The notes: generated by a model from the letters alone, not told the origin. A stretch of DNA of 25,526 nt from L227-5C sp038209275 (GCA_038209275.1 JBBQXW010000075.1:1-25526), one strand, 5' to 3'; counted from the first letter of the stretch, positions 14,746 through 22,699 are shown. A program made the numbers and translations.

Positions 14746-15851
14746 TTAATTAATCCTTCTTGCTTCATGAAGGCTTTGGCAACGTCTACCGCTTCCATTT
14801 TTTCCGGGCCGTCTACTTTCCAGTTGAGGGCCGAAATTTTGGCGGTGGTGATTTTGGCAGAAACCGAATTCAGAACCGTCTTGATGTTTGGATAGGCCGC
14901 CAGTATATCTTCGCGTACAATCGGGGCAAATTGATAGGGCGGGAAATTCTTCTTATCATCTTCCAGCAAGACCAGATTATAGCCCGCGATTTCGCCGTCG
15001 GTGCTGAACGCCACTACCGCATCGGCGTTGCCGCTCGTTACCGCTTTGTAGCGCAAGGGAATTTCGTAGCTCTTAACTTCTTTGAACTCAAAACCACCAT
15101 AAGTCTTTTTCAGACTGCCTAGACCATCGGTATCGCTGCGCGGCCCGATAAAGTCGGGGATAGCGGCAAACCGAAGCTCTTTGGCGGCGGTTGAGAGGTC
15201 GCTAAGAGTTTTCAGCTTGTACTTATCGGCGGCTTCTTTAGTTACCGCAATAGCGTTGGTATTGTTCATTGGTGCCGGGTCTAGCACAGTCAACTTGAAC
15301 TGCTTCGAGTATTCGGTAGCCACCTTATCGTAAACTACCTTCGAGTCGTTGCTCTCTTTGGGTAGTTTTAGCACGTTCAGAAGGGCCGTCCCGGTATACT
15401 CAGGATACAGGCTCAAATCACCTTTCACAATGGCAGCCTGGGCAATGTCAGTCGTACCAATGTTTAGCTTGCGCTCTACCGGGATACCCGCGCCTTCCAG
15501 CGCCAGGGCATACATTTCGCTGACCAGAATAGACTCGGTAAAGTTCTTCGAGCCAACCACTACTTTACCTTTAGCGGCGGTAGCCGTTGTGCCGGTTGCA
15601 GCAGCTGTGGTCGCGGCTGCCGTTGTCGCGGCGGCGGCGGCGGTAGTAGCCGCAGCTGTGGTCGCGGCTGCCGTTGTCGCGGCGGCAGTAGTAGCCGCAG
15701 CTGTGGTCGCGGCGGCAGTCGTCGCGGCTGTGGTCGCGGCGGCTGTGTTGGTAGCGGTGTTATCGCCGCAAGCCGCCAACAAAAGACTTGTCACCAGCAT
15801 AAACGCCAGAGCCAGGCCGGTAAATGGCTTGACCTTTATCATAAATGGCAT
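14742..15851 (-). CDS. opuCC: osmoprotectant-binding lipoprotein of the ABC importer
   Basis: A 369-residue substrate-binding protein. The signal peptide ends in the lipobox LLAAC (Cys28), so it is probably lipid-anchored outside the membrane. Residues about 30-92 are a low-complexity Thr/Ala linker. The mature domain starts KVVVGSKNFTES and contains LSLYPEYTGTALL, both hallmarks of OpuAC/OpuCC-type betaine/choline-binding proteins, and later DAVVAFSTDGEIAGYNLVLLEDDKKNFPPY in its conserved parts. ATG 15851 has GAGGAG ten bases upstream. It follows the first permease by 20 nt and is followed by a 27-bp hairpin. The exact ligand (glycine betaine, choline, carnitine) cannot be told from what is visible. 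Confidence 0.94.
   Translation of the reverse strand: MPFMIKVKPFTGLALAFMLVTSLLLAACGDNTATNTAAATTAATTAAATTAAATTAAATTAAATTAAATTAAAAATTAAATTAAATGTTATAAKGKVVVGSKNFTESILVSEMYALALEGAGIPVERKLNIGTTDIAQAAIVKGDLSLYPEYTGTALLNVLKLPKESNDSKVVYDKVATEYSKQFKLTVLDPAPMNNTNAIAVTKEAADKYKLKTLSDLSTAAKELRFAAIPDFIGPRSDTDGLGSLKKTYGGFEFKEVKSYEIPLRYKAVTSGNADAVVAFSTDGEIAGYNLVLLEDDKKNFPPYQFAPIVREDILAAYPNIKTVLNSVSAKITTAKISALNWKVDGPEKMEAVDVAKAFMKQEGLIK
15601..15760 (-). repeat. in-gene repeats coding the Thr/Ala linker
   Basis: GCAGCTGTGGTCGCGG (+ strand) recurs at 15601, 15652 and 15697, giving repeat periods of 51 and 45 nt (multiples of three) within the lipoprotein gene. They encode runs of TTAAA. Such DNA is prone to slippage, so linker length probably varies between strains while the frame is kept. 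Confidence 0.85.
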
Positions 15852-15871
15852 AAAAGTAAATCTCCTCTCCT

Positions 15872-16531
15872 TCAGGCCGTCTTAAGACGCGCCGATGTAT
15901 CAGAACTAACAAAGCGTTGCAAAGTACTCAGTAATAATTCGGCAAAAGCGGCTAACAGGGCCACGGGAATAGCCCCGACCAGCAACACAGCATTGCTACT
16001 ACCGCTCAAACCCTGGGTAATAAAATCGCCCAGGCCACCTCCACCGATAAAAGTAGCCAGGGTCGCGCTGGCAATTACCTCAACCGTAGCGGTGCGGATG
16101 CCCCCCACTATAATTGGTAGCGCCAATGGTATTTCCACTTCCCACAAACTACCAAACCAGGTCATGCCCATTCCTTGCGCCGCATCAACCGTTGCCGGGT
16201 CAACCGCACGCATACCAGCATCGGTGTTAATCAAAATGGGCGGGAAAGCCAAAACCGTCAGTGCCACCAGCGAAGGCGCAAAACCTACCCCCAGTATCGG
16301 CAGCAGCACCAATAAAACCGCAATACTCGGTATCACTCGTCCAATACCGATTGCATTGATAATAACTCTGGCTACTGTACCGAACCGACTGGTCAAAATG
16401 CCCAACGGCACACAAACCACAATCGCAATCAGCAAAGCAAAAAAACTAAGTTGTAAATGTTCGACTACCGCTTTCCAAAATTCAGCCGAGTGCGACTGTC
16501 CATAGCTGAGAGCCTGTGCGAAAATATCCAT
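15872..16531 (-). CDS. osmoprotectant ABC transporter permease (first gene of operon)
   Basis: A 219-residue permease with about five to six hydrophobic segments: LSFFALLIAIVVCVPLGIL, VIPSIAVLLVLLPILGVGF, LVALTVLAFPPILIN, and a C-terminal AVLLVGAIPVALLAAFAELLL. The EAA-type loop is VDAAQGMGMTWFGSLWEVEIPLALPIIVGG in its conserved parts, followed by GGGGLGDFI. It is a paralogue of the permease at 12832, as in OpuC systems with two different permeases. ATG 16531 has AAGGA about eight bases upstream. It heads the importer operon; the 660 bp upstream contains repeats and no obvious strong promoter, although AT-rich DNA at about 16560-16600 could hold one. Confidence 0.92.
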   Translation of the reverse strand: MDIFAQALSYGQSHSAEFWKAVVEHLQLSFFALLIAIVVCVPLGILTSRFGTVARVIINAIGIGRVIPSIAVLLVLLPILGVGFAPSLVALTVLAFPPILINTDAGMRAVDPATVDAAQGMGMTWFGSLWEVEIPLALPIIVGGIRTATVEVIASATLATFIGGGGLGDFITQGLSGSSNAVLLVGAIPVALLAAFAELLLSTLQRFVSSDTSARLKTA

Positions 16532-16847
16532 CTAACATTTCCTTGAAACTTTCTTTAATAGCTTCTTTGATATGATAATTTCAGTTCTTGATGAGAAACT
16601 TAATAACACCCCGTTAAATGGTCGCATAGACCGGGCCAGCGAAAATGAAAATACAGGATGCAAAACAGGAAAGATGAGAATAATTGAAGTGAAACGCCAA
16701 AAATGAGAAATTTATAAGGGTGTTTTAAAAGATAGTGAACTGAAAAATTCCAGACCCACCTTTAACATCTAAAACAAGGGCTATGTGAAAGTACAAAAAT
16801 GAGAGCAGGACGTGACTATCAAAGAAAACAACTGTTTGCATTATTGC

Positions 16848-16899
16848 AGAAATTTTTGCTAATCGCAAGTCTTTTCGGTTGCGAATTAGCAAAATTTCT
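16848..16899. repeat. imperfect 21-bp AT-rich hairpin
   Basis: The arms 16848-16868 and 16879-16899 (AGAAATTTTTGCTAATCGC-type) pair with one bulge on each side and a 10-nt loop. It is followed on the + strand by TATTTTATTATAAG. It lies in the long gene-free stretch; any terminator role is uncertain because no + strand gene precedes it. Confidence 0.75.
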
Positions 16900-16964
16900 A
16901 TTTTATTATAAGACTGAAAAGGGGTTTAATCCTTACAATTCTTAACCAAACAAGTTAAACTTAC

Positions 16965-17035
16965 TGTGGGAGCGAACTTCCGCTCGCGATTGTCCCTTTG
17001 CAACCACAAATCGCGAGCGGAAGCTCGCTCCCACA
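16965..17035. repeat. GC-rich inverted repeat, family B copy 1
   Basis: The 27-bp arms 16965-16991 and 17009-17035 (TGTGGGAGCGAACTTCCGCT-type) have one mismatch and a 17-nt loop. The second copy is at 25391-25460. The stem base C-G here is T-A in the other copy. Confidence 0.9.
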
Positions 17036-17044
17036 AAAGGTTAG

Positions 17045-17199
17045 TTGAATGTATTGGCCCTAAATCCAATACCGTTCAAATAAGGGCAAAATCACTGTAG
17101 GAGGGGGCTGCGCCCTCGATTTTTTGAGCGGTGGTAAAGGTAAAATCGAGGGCGCAGCCCCCTCCTACAGACGTTATTTGAATGTATTGGCCCTAAATC
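17045..17199. repeat. 22-nt direct repeats flanking family A copy 2
   Basis: The same 22 nt (starting TTGAATGTATTGG) occur at 17045-17066 and 17178-17199. The right copy covers the stop codon of RNase J. A third, inverted stretch at 17066-17083 (CCAATACCGTTCAA) can pair with either copy, so two alternative folds are possible. Confidence 0.8.
17095..17170. repeat. GC-rich inverted repeat, family A copy 2
   Basis: Perfect 29-bp arms, 17095-17123 and 17142-17170 (CTGTAGGAGGGGGCTGCG-type), with an 18-nt loop. It begins 22 nt downstream of the RNase J stop on the - strand and would form a very stable 3' structure. Same family as 12758-12825. Confidence 0.92.
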
Positions 17200-18863
17200 T
17201 TCATCACGACGGGCGTGACGACTGGGCGGCGTTTGGTCTGCGCATAGAGCAAATCGCCGACGAAATCTTTGACGCGGCGGATGGTCTGGGCGCGGTCGGA
17301 GAGCAAATCCTCGTTGTTCTTGCCAAACTCTTCCTCGACCCGCCGCTTCACAAAATCCATCAGTTCGCCCGCTTCGCGCATATAGACAAAGCCCCGGCTA
17401 ACCACATCTACCGGCCCGGCCAGTGCGCCCGATTCCTGGTCGGCCACCAGCACCACCATCAAAATGCCGTCCCGCGAAAGTAGCTGGCGGTCTTTAATTA
17501 CCACCTCGCCAATATCGCCGACTGTCGCCCCGTCCACAAAGACCGGGCCAGCCGGAACCGAGCCAGTGATGCCGCCGAAATTGTGGTTGAACTCGGCGAC
17601 TTTGCCGTTTTCCATAATCAGAATATTTTCGGGCAGGTAGCCCAATTCCTGGGCCAGCCGCGAGTAAAGCGCAAGGTGGCGCGGTTCGCCGTGAATCGGC
17701 ATGGCGTAGCGCGGACGGGTGAAATTGAGCATCAGCTTCAACTCTTCCTGGCTGGCGTGGCCCGAAACGTGGACGCGCTGAATGGCGCTGTAAATCACGT
17801 TCGCGCCCTGCCGCACCAGGCTATTGATAATCCGGCCCACCGCCGTCTCGTTGCCGGGAATAGGGGTGGCCGAAATAATTACCGTATCGCCGCGCTCAAT
17901 CGAAAGCGATTTATGCTCCTTGTTGGCGATGCGATTCAGCACCGCCATCGGTTCGCCCTGCGACCCGGTGACGACAAAAGTTAGTTCGAGCGGACTATAT
18001 TTTTGGGCTTCGCCGACTTTAATCAGGGTATTCTCAGGAATATCGAGATAGCCCAAATCGCGCGCCATCGCCACGTTATTTTCCAGGCTGCGACCCACCG
18101 CCGCCACCTTGCGCCCGTAGCGATAGGAAGTATCCAGCACCTGCTGCACCCGCGAAATCAGCGAGGCAAAGGTCGCGACGATAATCCGGCCCTCGGCTTC
18201 GCGGAAAATATGGTCGAAGGTCTGGGTCACAACCGCCTCGGAAGGAGTCATGCCGGGCGATTCGACATGGACGCAATCGCTCATGAGTAACAACACACCG
18301 CGCCGCCCGATTTCGGCCAGCTTGCCAAACTCGGTTACTTTGCCGTCTACCGGGGTCTGGTCAAACTTGAAGTCGCCAGTATGCACGATAACGCCCGCCG
18401 GAGTGGTAATTGCCAGCCCTACGCCATCGGGAATCGAGTGCGATACCCGAAAAAACTCAACCTTAAATGCTCCGGCGTGAACGACATCGTCCACCCCGAT
18501 AATATTAAGCTGCGCCCCTTCGACCAGTTTGCGTTCGCGCAACTTCACCTGCACCAGCCCGGCGGTCAGGCGAGTACAATAAAGCGGTATCTCAATGCCA
18601 AGCTGGGGCAGCAGATAAGGCAACGACCCGATGTGGTCTTCGTGACCGTGCGTAAGGAAAATTGCCTTGATACGGTGCTGCTTGTCCAGCAAATAGCTGA
18701 TGTCGGGGATAACCAGGTCTACGCCGGGCATATCCTGGGTCGGGAAACCCAGCCCCACATCTACAATAATAATATCCTCGCCATATTCAAAAACGGTCAT
18801 ATTCTTGCCCACTTCGCCTAAACCGCCAAGAGGGATGACCTTAACTCGTTCCTCTAAATTCAA
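17193..18863 (-). CDS. rnj: ribonuclease J
   Basis: A 556-residue metallo-beta-lactamase/beta-CASP ribonuclease with 5'-exo- and endonuclease activity in RNA decay and maturation. It starts with VKVIPLGGLGEVGKNM, typical of RNase J. The zinc-binding HGHEDH is at 72-77. VSHSIPDGVGLAI and VIVHTGDFKFD carry further metal ligands, SDCVHVESPG begins the beta-CASP part, and VHVSGHASQEEL, then MPIHGEPRHL, complete the active site. The C-terminal 100 residues (VSRGFVYMREAGELMD) are the usual dimerisation/C-terminal domain. The start is a TTG at 18863 fixed by a perfect AGGAGG about eight bases upstream. The gene ends inside a direct repeat followed by a 29-bp hairpin, so its own mRNA end is highly structured. 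Confidence 0.96.
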   Translation of the reverse strand: MNLEERVKVIPLGGLGEVGKNMTVFEYGEDIIIVDVGLGFPTQDMPGVDLVIPDISYLLDKQHRIKAIFLTHGHEDHIGSLPYLLPQLGIEIPLYCTRLTAGLVQVKLRERKLVEGAQLNIIGVDDVVHAGAFKVEFFRVSHSIPDGVGLAITTPAGVIVHTGDFKFDQTPVDGKVTEFGKLAEIGRRGVLLLMSDCVHVESPGMTPSEAVVTQTFDHIFREAEGRIIVATFASLISRVQQVLDTSYRYGRKVAAVGRSLENNVAMARDLGYLDIPENTLIKVGEAQKYSPLELTFVVTGSQGEPMAVLNRIANKEHKSLSIERGDTVIISATPIPGNETAVGRIINSLVRQGANVIYSAIQRVHVSGHASQEELKLMLNFTRPRYAMPIHGEPRHLALYSRLAQELGYLPENILIMENGKVAEFNHNFGGITGSVPAGPVFVDGATVGDIGEVVIKDRQLLSRDGILMVVLVADQESGALAGPVDVVSRGFVYMREAGELMDFVKRRVEEEFGKNNEDLLSDRAQTIRRVKDFVGDLLYAQTKRRPVVTPVVMKI

Positions 18864-18910
18864 AAAGGAACCTCCTGTATTCTACTTATGTAAAGTCAAC
18901 AGATGACGCT

Positions 18911-18937
18911 ATATAATAAAAGGCGTTCCACCGCCTT
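18911..18937 (-). terminator. weak intrinsic terminator-like hairpin
   Basis: On the - strand AAGGCG-6 nt-CGCCTT (18937 to 18920) is followed by TTATTATAT. The stem is short and the U-run is interrupted, so it may only partly separate the upstream membrane-protein transcript from RNase J. Confidence 0.35.
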
Positions 18938-18960
18938 AAATTTCCAAGAAATCACTAATT

Positions 18961-19037
18961 ATTCACCACAGAGGACACAAAGGACGCAGAGGAAAATATA
19001 AAAAAACTCCGTGTTTCTCCGTGCCTCCGTGGTGAAT
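18961..19037. repeat. ACCACAGAGG-type palindromic repeat
   Basis: ATTCACCACAGAGGACAC at the left and GTGCCTCCGTGGTGAAT at the right are imperfect inverted copies, with GGACGCAGAGG and CTCCGTGTTTCTCC between. TTCACCACAGAG-type sequences are recalled as dispersed repeats in several bacterial phyla. It lies between the membrane-protein stop and RNase J. Confidence 0.8.
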
Positions 19038-19042
19038 TTTCC

Positions 19043-19741
19043 TCAAACCTTTGCCAGATGGCTTTCGATTTCGGCTAGTAATCCGGCGCGGTCTTCCAGG
19101 GCCGGATAGAATAGCAACTGGTCGGGACGATGGGCCTGCGGATAGAGCAGGCGAAATTGCAATGGCAACACCCGACCATCGGGCCGAGTAGCGCGGGCGC
19201 GCAAGCGTTCCTGTTCCTGGCGACGGGCCGCTTTCGCTCGTTCGCGGGCGGCTTTATCTTCGCGCAAATCCGCTTCGCTCAAGTAAGCGGCAATTTCATC
19301 GGCGGGCGGTTGTTCGGCGGGTTCGGCTTCGGTCTCGACTTCGGTAGGGTCGGAAGCGGTTTCCACCTGTAAACGAACCGCCGCATCTTCGGCTGGCCCG
19401 TTCAGCACATCCAGTGCGGTAATTTCATTCCAGCGATAAAAAACCCGGTAGCCGGGCGCAGTAAGCAGCAGGCCGCCATCACTCAAACGCACCTGGGTCA
19501 AAAGCTCTACCAAAAGATACCAACCTGCCCATAAACAGCCGAGCGCCACCAGAGTCAGCAAAAAAGCCGGAACAGTCGTATTGAGATTCAGATTAAAGAG
19601 GAAAACATCGGAGGGTTTAGCCGTCAGACCACGCCACAGCCCCCAGGCTTTCTGCCCGGCGTAAAACGCGATGGCAGCCAGCGTCACGAGTAAAATAATG
19701 GCCTGAAGGCGACCAATCCTGGAAACACGATAAACTTTCAT
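19043..19741 (-). CDS. two-TM membrane protein with PH-like domain, function unknown
   Basis: A 232-residue protein of unknown function. Two hydrophobic segments (about 12-32, IILLVTLAAIAFYAGQ, and about 57-80, FLLTLVALGCLWAGWYLLVE) are followed by a beta-rich part, VRLSDGGLLLTAPGYRVFYRWNEITALDV. That resembles the start of bacterial PH-like (YdbT/bPH2) domains: a polar strand, then 'R-V-F-Y-R-W-N-E-I'. A charged insertion at about 130-185, rich in Glu, Arg and Ala, splits the domain before its final strands and helix (LLFYPALEDRAGLLAEIESHL). ATG 19741 has GTGAG seven bases upstream. It lies 46 nt after the uracil-DNA glycosylase gene and is probably co-transcribed with it. The family call is tentative. 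Confidence 0.7.
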   Translation of the reverse strand: MKVYRVSRIGRLQAIILLVTLAAIAFYAGQKAWGLWRGLTAKPSDVFLFNLNLNTTVPAFLLTLVALGCLWAGWYLLVELLTQVRLSDGGLLLTAPGYRVFYRWNEITALDVLNGPAEDAAVRLQVETASDPTEVETEAEPAEQPPADEIAAYLSEADLREDKAARERAKAARRQEQERLRARATRPDGRVLPLQFRLLYPQAHRPDQLLFYPALEDRAGLLAEIESHLAKV

Positions 19742-19787
19742 GCAAATCTCACTAATTCAGAGCTGTCAAAACGGTTTAAAACACGGT

Positions 19788-20810
19788 TTAAAACATGGTT
19801 AGTTGCTTGGCGGCATCGGCTTCTTTTTTCTTACGACGCGGCGGTGCTTTTTCTTTTTCAATTTTTTCAAAAATGGTTGGCACAACTGCTTCGGTTTCGG
19901 CTATTGCACCATTGGTAAAGCTAACATCGGCTTTTTCAGCTTTGGGCTTGCGGGCGCGGCGAACTGGTTTCGCGCTGGCAACCGCTTCTTCCGTTTGGGT
20001 CGTCCCGTTCAAATTTTCGGTGGGCGCTATTTCCAGCCTACTTATAGACGAAGAGACTTCGGGAACGACCAACGGCGGCGCGACGGTGCTTGTTTCGGCT
20101 TCTTCCGATGGCAACACTTGCGGCACTTTAGCCTGATAGCCGTTTTTCTTTTCGGCTACTCCCGAAGAGACAGCCGGAGCGACGGGCGGCGCAGGGACGG
20201 TTTCTATATCCTGGGCCATAAACCCCCAAAGCTCGGTGCGGGCAATTTCTTCGGCTCTTTCGAGCAGTTGAGGAATACGTAGCCCGTCTTCCTTGAACAT
20301 CTGCATACCAGGGCCGTAGCGGTCACGCAAGGCAAAGGAAGGATGAAACATCGCCATGTACATCCGCCCTTCCTCAACTTTGGACTGACCATGTACCTGA
20401 CCGATGCGTTTGCCGGGCCAATAACGCGACATCGAGATGCGCCCCAGCGTAATAATCAGGCGGGGATTTATGATACCAATCTGGCGGTCTAAATAGTTTT
20501 TGCAGGCTTCCATTTCACCCGGTTCAGGGTCGCGGTTATTGGGAGGACGGCACTTGACCACATTGGTAATAAACACATCTTCGCGCTTGATTTTAAGTTT
20601 GTTGAGCAGTTGGTCGAGCAATTCTCCACTATTGCCAACGAACGGGCGGCCCTGCTGGTCTTCGTGATAGCCCGGCGCTTCGCCAATGAACATAACGCGG
20701 GCATCGGGGCTGCCTTCGCCCGGCACAGCCTTGCAGCGCCCCTGCGAAAGTGGGCATTTGGTGCAGCCCATTACCTCTTTTGCTATAGTATTCAGTAATT
20801 CCGCCGACAT
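19788..20810 (-). CDS. udg: family 4 uracil-DNA glycosylase with long C-terminal tail
   Basis: A 340-residue protein that removes uracil from DNA. The catalytic half (1 to about 195) has the four iron-sulfur cysteines of family 4 enzymes at 16, 19, 87 and 103 (CTKC ... CRPP ... C), GEAPG at 43-47 (motif A) and FHPSFAL with His156 (motif B). Residues about 196-340 are not part of the known fold. They are low-complexity, rich in Pro, Ala, Val and Glu, with two basic clusters (RRARKPKAEKA and RRKKKEADA), and end in KQLTMF. The tail may bind DNA or a partner; the terminal QLTMF resembles a hydrophobic clamp-binding peptide. A good promoter lies at 20886-20914. The membrane-protein gene follows after 46 nt. 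Confidence 0.93.
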   Translation of the reverse strand: MSAELLNTIAKEVMGCTKCPLSQGRCKAVPGEGSPDARVMFIGEAPGYHEDQQGRPFVGNSGELLDQLLNKLKIKREDVFITNVVKCRPPNNRDPEPGEMEACKNYLDRQIGIINPRLIITLGRISMSRYWPGKRIGQVHGQSKVEEGRMYMAMFHPSFALRDRYGPGMQMFKEDGLRIPQLLERAEEIARTELWGFMAQDIETVPAPPVAPAVSSGVAEKKNGYQAKVPQVLPSEEAETSTVAPPLVVPEVSSSISRLEIAPTENLNGTTQTEEAVASAKPVRRARKPKAEKADVSFTNGAIAETEAVVPTIFEKIEKEKAPPRRKKKEADAAKQLTMF

Positions 20811-20885
20811 TTCGCCTTTTTTCTACCCTCTAACCACTGGCTGAACTGTGACTATCAAGCGGTAATTCGCTCAAAAGTTAGTAGA

Positions 20886-20914
20886 ATTATACCCTTTTTG
20901 GTAGAACCGGGCAA
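20886..20914 (-). promoter_or_regulatory. sigma-70-like promoter for udg
   Basis: On the - strand TTGCCC (4/6), a 17-nt spacer and a perfect TATAAT (20886-20891) sit about 75 nt upstream of the udg start. No other - strand gene lies between. The nearby string TTTTTGGTAGAA also occurs at about 10815. Confidence 0.55.
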
Positions 20915-20959
20915 CCGCTAAACCGCCTTGCCTGAGAGTGGTGGGTAATTTTTGCAAAA

Positions 20960-21028
20960 CCCGGACATGAATGTCCGGGCTAAAAACGATAGACCAATTT
21001 ATTCTTAGCCCGGACATTTATGTCCGGG
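20960..21028. repeat. paired 20-bp palindromes
   Basis: CCCGGACAT-2 nt-ATGTCCGGG occurs at 20960-20979 and again at 21009-21028, with different 2-nt centres (GA and TT). The two also form the ends of a larger inverted structure. They lie between the MFS gene stop and the udg promoter and probably insulate the two, although no T-run follows. Confidence 0.9.
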
Positions 21029-21048
21029 TTCTCTTTATGAATTACAAT

Positions 21049-22530
21049 TTAGCCTTTCAGCTTGGAGGGTTCGTTTACATGGCCGTAGTAGCCGACCAGA
21101 CTTACTACAATTCCGACGATAATAAAGACTGGTACAAGACCAATCAAGTCGCCCAGGCCACCAGCAAACAGAATCGGGAAAATGCTCACGAAATTGGCGA
21201 AGGTGAAATAGGCGGCAAAAACCCGCCCGACCATTTCTTTGGGCGAACGCTCCTGCAATATCGTCAGGGAAGAAATATTGAGCAAACCAATCGAGAAACC
21301 AAAAGGCAACGAGAAAATAATCAAAAGGGCATACAACCCCGGCCCGCCAATTGGCACGCCTTTATCGAAAATATTGACCCATATCTCGGCAACTGGCTTG
21401 ACCAACCCAACAATCGCTAAATTGATGCCCAGCCAGACTGTTGCCATTACCAGGCGATTGCTGCGGTTGCGCGGAGTAATAAGGCGGCTCACAAAGCCTA
21501 CGCTCAATCCCAACCCGATGCTCATCGGGGCTAACACGTAGATAATATCGCCCTGTGGCAAGCCTAAACCTTTCTCACCGATGTAGGGGATACCAATCGC
21601 CGTCATAATAAACAGCGCGCTTTGTACCGTCGAAAGATAGACAATCGCCAGCCAGATAAGCCTATCGGCCCGAATAAAGCGCCAGCCTTCTTTGAGGTCT
21701 TTCCAGATAGTCGAGACCATACTACGAGTATCGCCCTGGCGTTCAATCGGTTTTTCCACGTTGTGAGGTAGCCACCAGACCAGTAAAGTGCATCCTACGT
21801 AAATTACCGCAATCGCCGCAAACAAATTCTCCGGCCCAATGATACGCGGCAGGAGCGGCGCTAAAATCGAGAAGCCAACGAACATCGCCCCAAAGAAAGT
21901 CATCTGGAAAAAAGAATTGGCTCTGGTCAACTGATTTGGGGCGACCAGTAGCGGAATCATTGCCCCTTCTGCCGGGCCAAAGAACTGGCTGATAGTCGAG
22001 AAGACACAGGTAATCAAAAAGATGAGCGGGACGGCTATTCCTACCGGCAGCCCGCTCATCAAAACCAGCCAGGGTACGATTACGGCACGCAAAACATTGG
22101 TGATAATCATAATCTGGCGCTTGTTAAAGCGGTCTACGAACACCCCCGCCAGCGCACTAAAAAAGACTCCCGGCAACACAAACGCCACCGTCTCAATGGC
22201 GGCGGCGGTGGGCGAACCTTTGGTCAAGCGACTGACGTAATCCACTAAAGCCAGGTTCAGGGTGTTCTGGGCGGTCTGAGAAAGCCCCTGGGCAATCCAC
22301 AGCAACATAAAGTTGCGATTGCGGAAAAGCGATTTCTCCTTTTCCGGCATAAGGCCCAGGTCTACTTCGATGGTAATTGCATCCGGCGCTACTTCCGAAC
22401 TCTTATTATTTGGGGATAGACTACTGCTGGCATCAGCGGCAGAATCGGTTTGGGATAGACCAACCCGCTTACCCGATGCAGGTTGCGGTTGTAGTCCTTT
22501 ATCGTACTCTGGCTGTGAACTTAATGACAT
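21049..22530 (-). CDS. major facilitator superfamily exporter (MFS_3-like)
   Basis: A 493-residue membrane transporter with about twelve hydrophobic segments. After a polar, Ser/Gln-rich N-terminal extension of about 65 residues, the core starts LFRNRNFMLLWIAQGLSQTAQ, the usual opening of MFS_3 (macrolide-efflux/enterobactin-exporter type) proteins in its conserved residues. GVFVDRFNKRQIMII is the A-motif loop (G-x-x-x-D-R-x-x-x-R), and IISQFFGPAEGAMIPLLV-type wording (here TISQFFGPAEGAMIP) follows. It most likely exports a small hydrophobic compound; the substrate is unknown. A hairpin (22553-22588) lies just upstream of ATG 22530. The ribosome-binding sequence GAGGG is unusually close to the start. 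Confidence 0.9.
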   Translation of the reverse strand: MSLSSQPEYDKGLQPQPASGKRVGLSQTDSAADASSSLSPNNKSSEVAPDAITIEVDLGLMPEKEKSLFRNRNFMLLWIAQGLSQTAQNTLNLALVDYVSRLTKGSPTAAAIETVAFVLPGVFFSALAGVFVDRFNKRQIMIITNVLRAVIVPWLVLMSGLPVGIAVPLIFLITCVFSTISQFFGPAEGAMIPLLVAPNQLTRANSFFQMTFFGAMFVGFSILAPLLPRIIGPENLFAAIAVIYVGCTLLVWWLPHNVEKPIERQGDTRSMVSTIWKDLKEGWRFIRADRLIWLAIVYLSTVQSALFIMTAIGIPYIGEKGLGLPQGDIIYVLAPMSIGLGLSVGFVSRLITPRNRSNRLVMATVWLGINLAIVGLVKPVAEIWVNIFDKGVPIGGPGLYALLIIFSLPFGFSIGLLNISSLTILQERSPKEMVGRVFAAYFTFANFVSIFPILFAGGLGDLIGLVPVFIIVGIVVSLVGYYGHVNEPSKLKG

Positions 22531-22552
22531 TCGCCCTCGATTAGTTTTTCTT

Positions 22553-22588
22553 TAGCTTTTGAAATTTTGGTAAAAATTTCAAAAGCTA
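22553..22588. repeat. 16-bp perfect AT-rich hairpin upstream of the MFS gene
   Basis: TAGCTTTTGAAATTTT (22553-22568) is mirrored exactly at 22573-22588 around GGTA. It begins 23 nt upstream of the exporter start on its coding strand and resembles the hairpins at 8151, 8213 and 10081 in sequence and position. Confidence 0.9.
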
Positions 22589-22663
22589 GAGAGATTTCGG
22601 ACTTTGACCTGCCTGTTGGCAAAAGCCCTGAGTAGGTAATTCTGGATGACGACCTTAAAATCT

Positions 22664-22699
22664 GTCACGATAGTCACGATAGTAATGATAGTCAGGGTA
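22664..22699. repeat. four degenerate 9-bp tandem units
   Basis: GTCACGATA, GTCACGATA, GTAATGATA and GTCAGGGTA stand in register. They lie in the 267-bp gap between the MFS start and the DUF951 stop, which otherwise shows only the AT-rich hairpin and a decayed GGTAGGAGTTTGA/TCAAACCCC inverted repeat. Confidence 0.75.

Larger units (their letters stand above)
16532..17192. other. 660-bp gene-free interval rich in inverted repeats
   Basis: No frame with coding character was found on either strand. The first 300 bp are AT-rich and would include the importer promoter. Then follow an AT-rich hairpin (16848-16899), a GC-rich inverted repeat of family B (16965-17035), and family A copy 2 (17095-17170), which is flanked by 22-nt direct repeats, the second of which runs into the end of the RNase J gene. 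Confidence 0.8.

Noticed and set aside
16532..17192. Search for a tRNA or small RNA gene in the largest gap
   Set aside because: No cloverleaf, TTCGA arm or CCA-type end was found; the foldable parts are explained by the inverted repeats.
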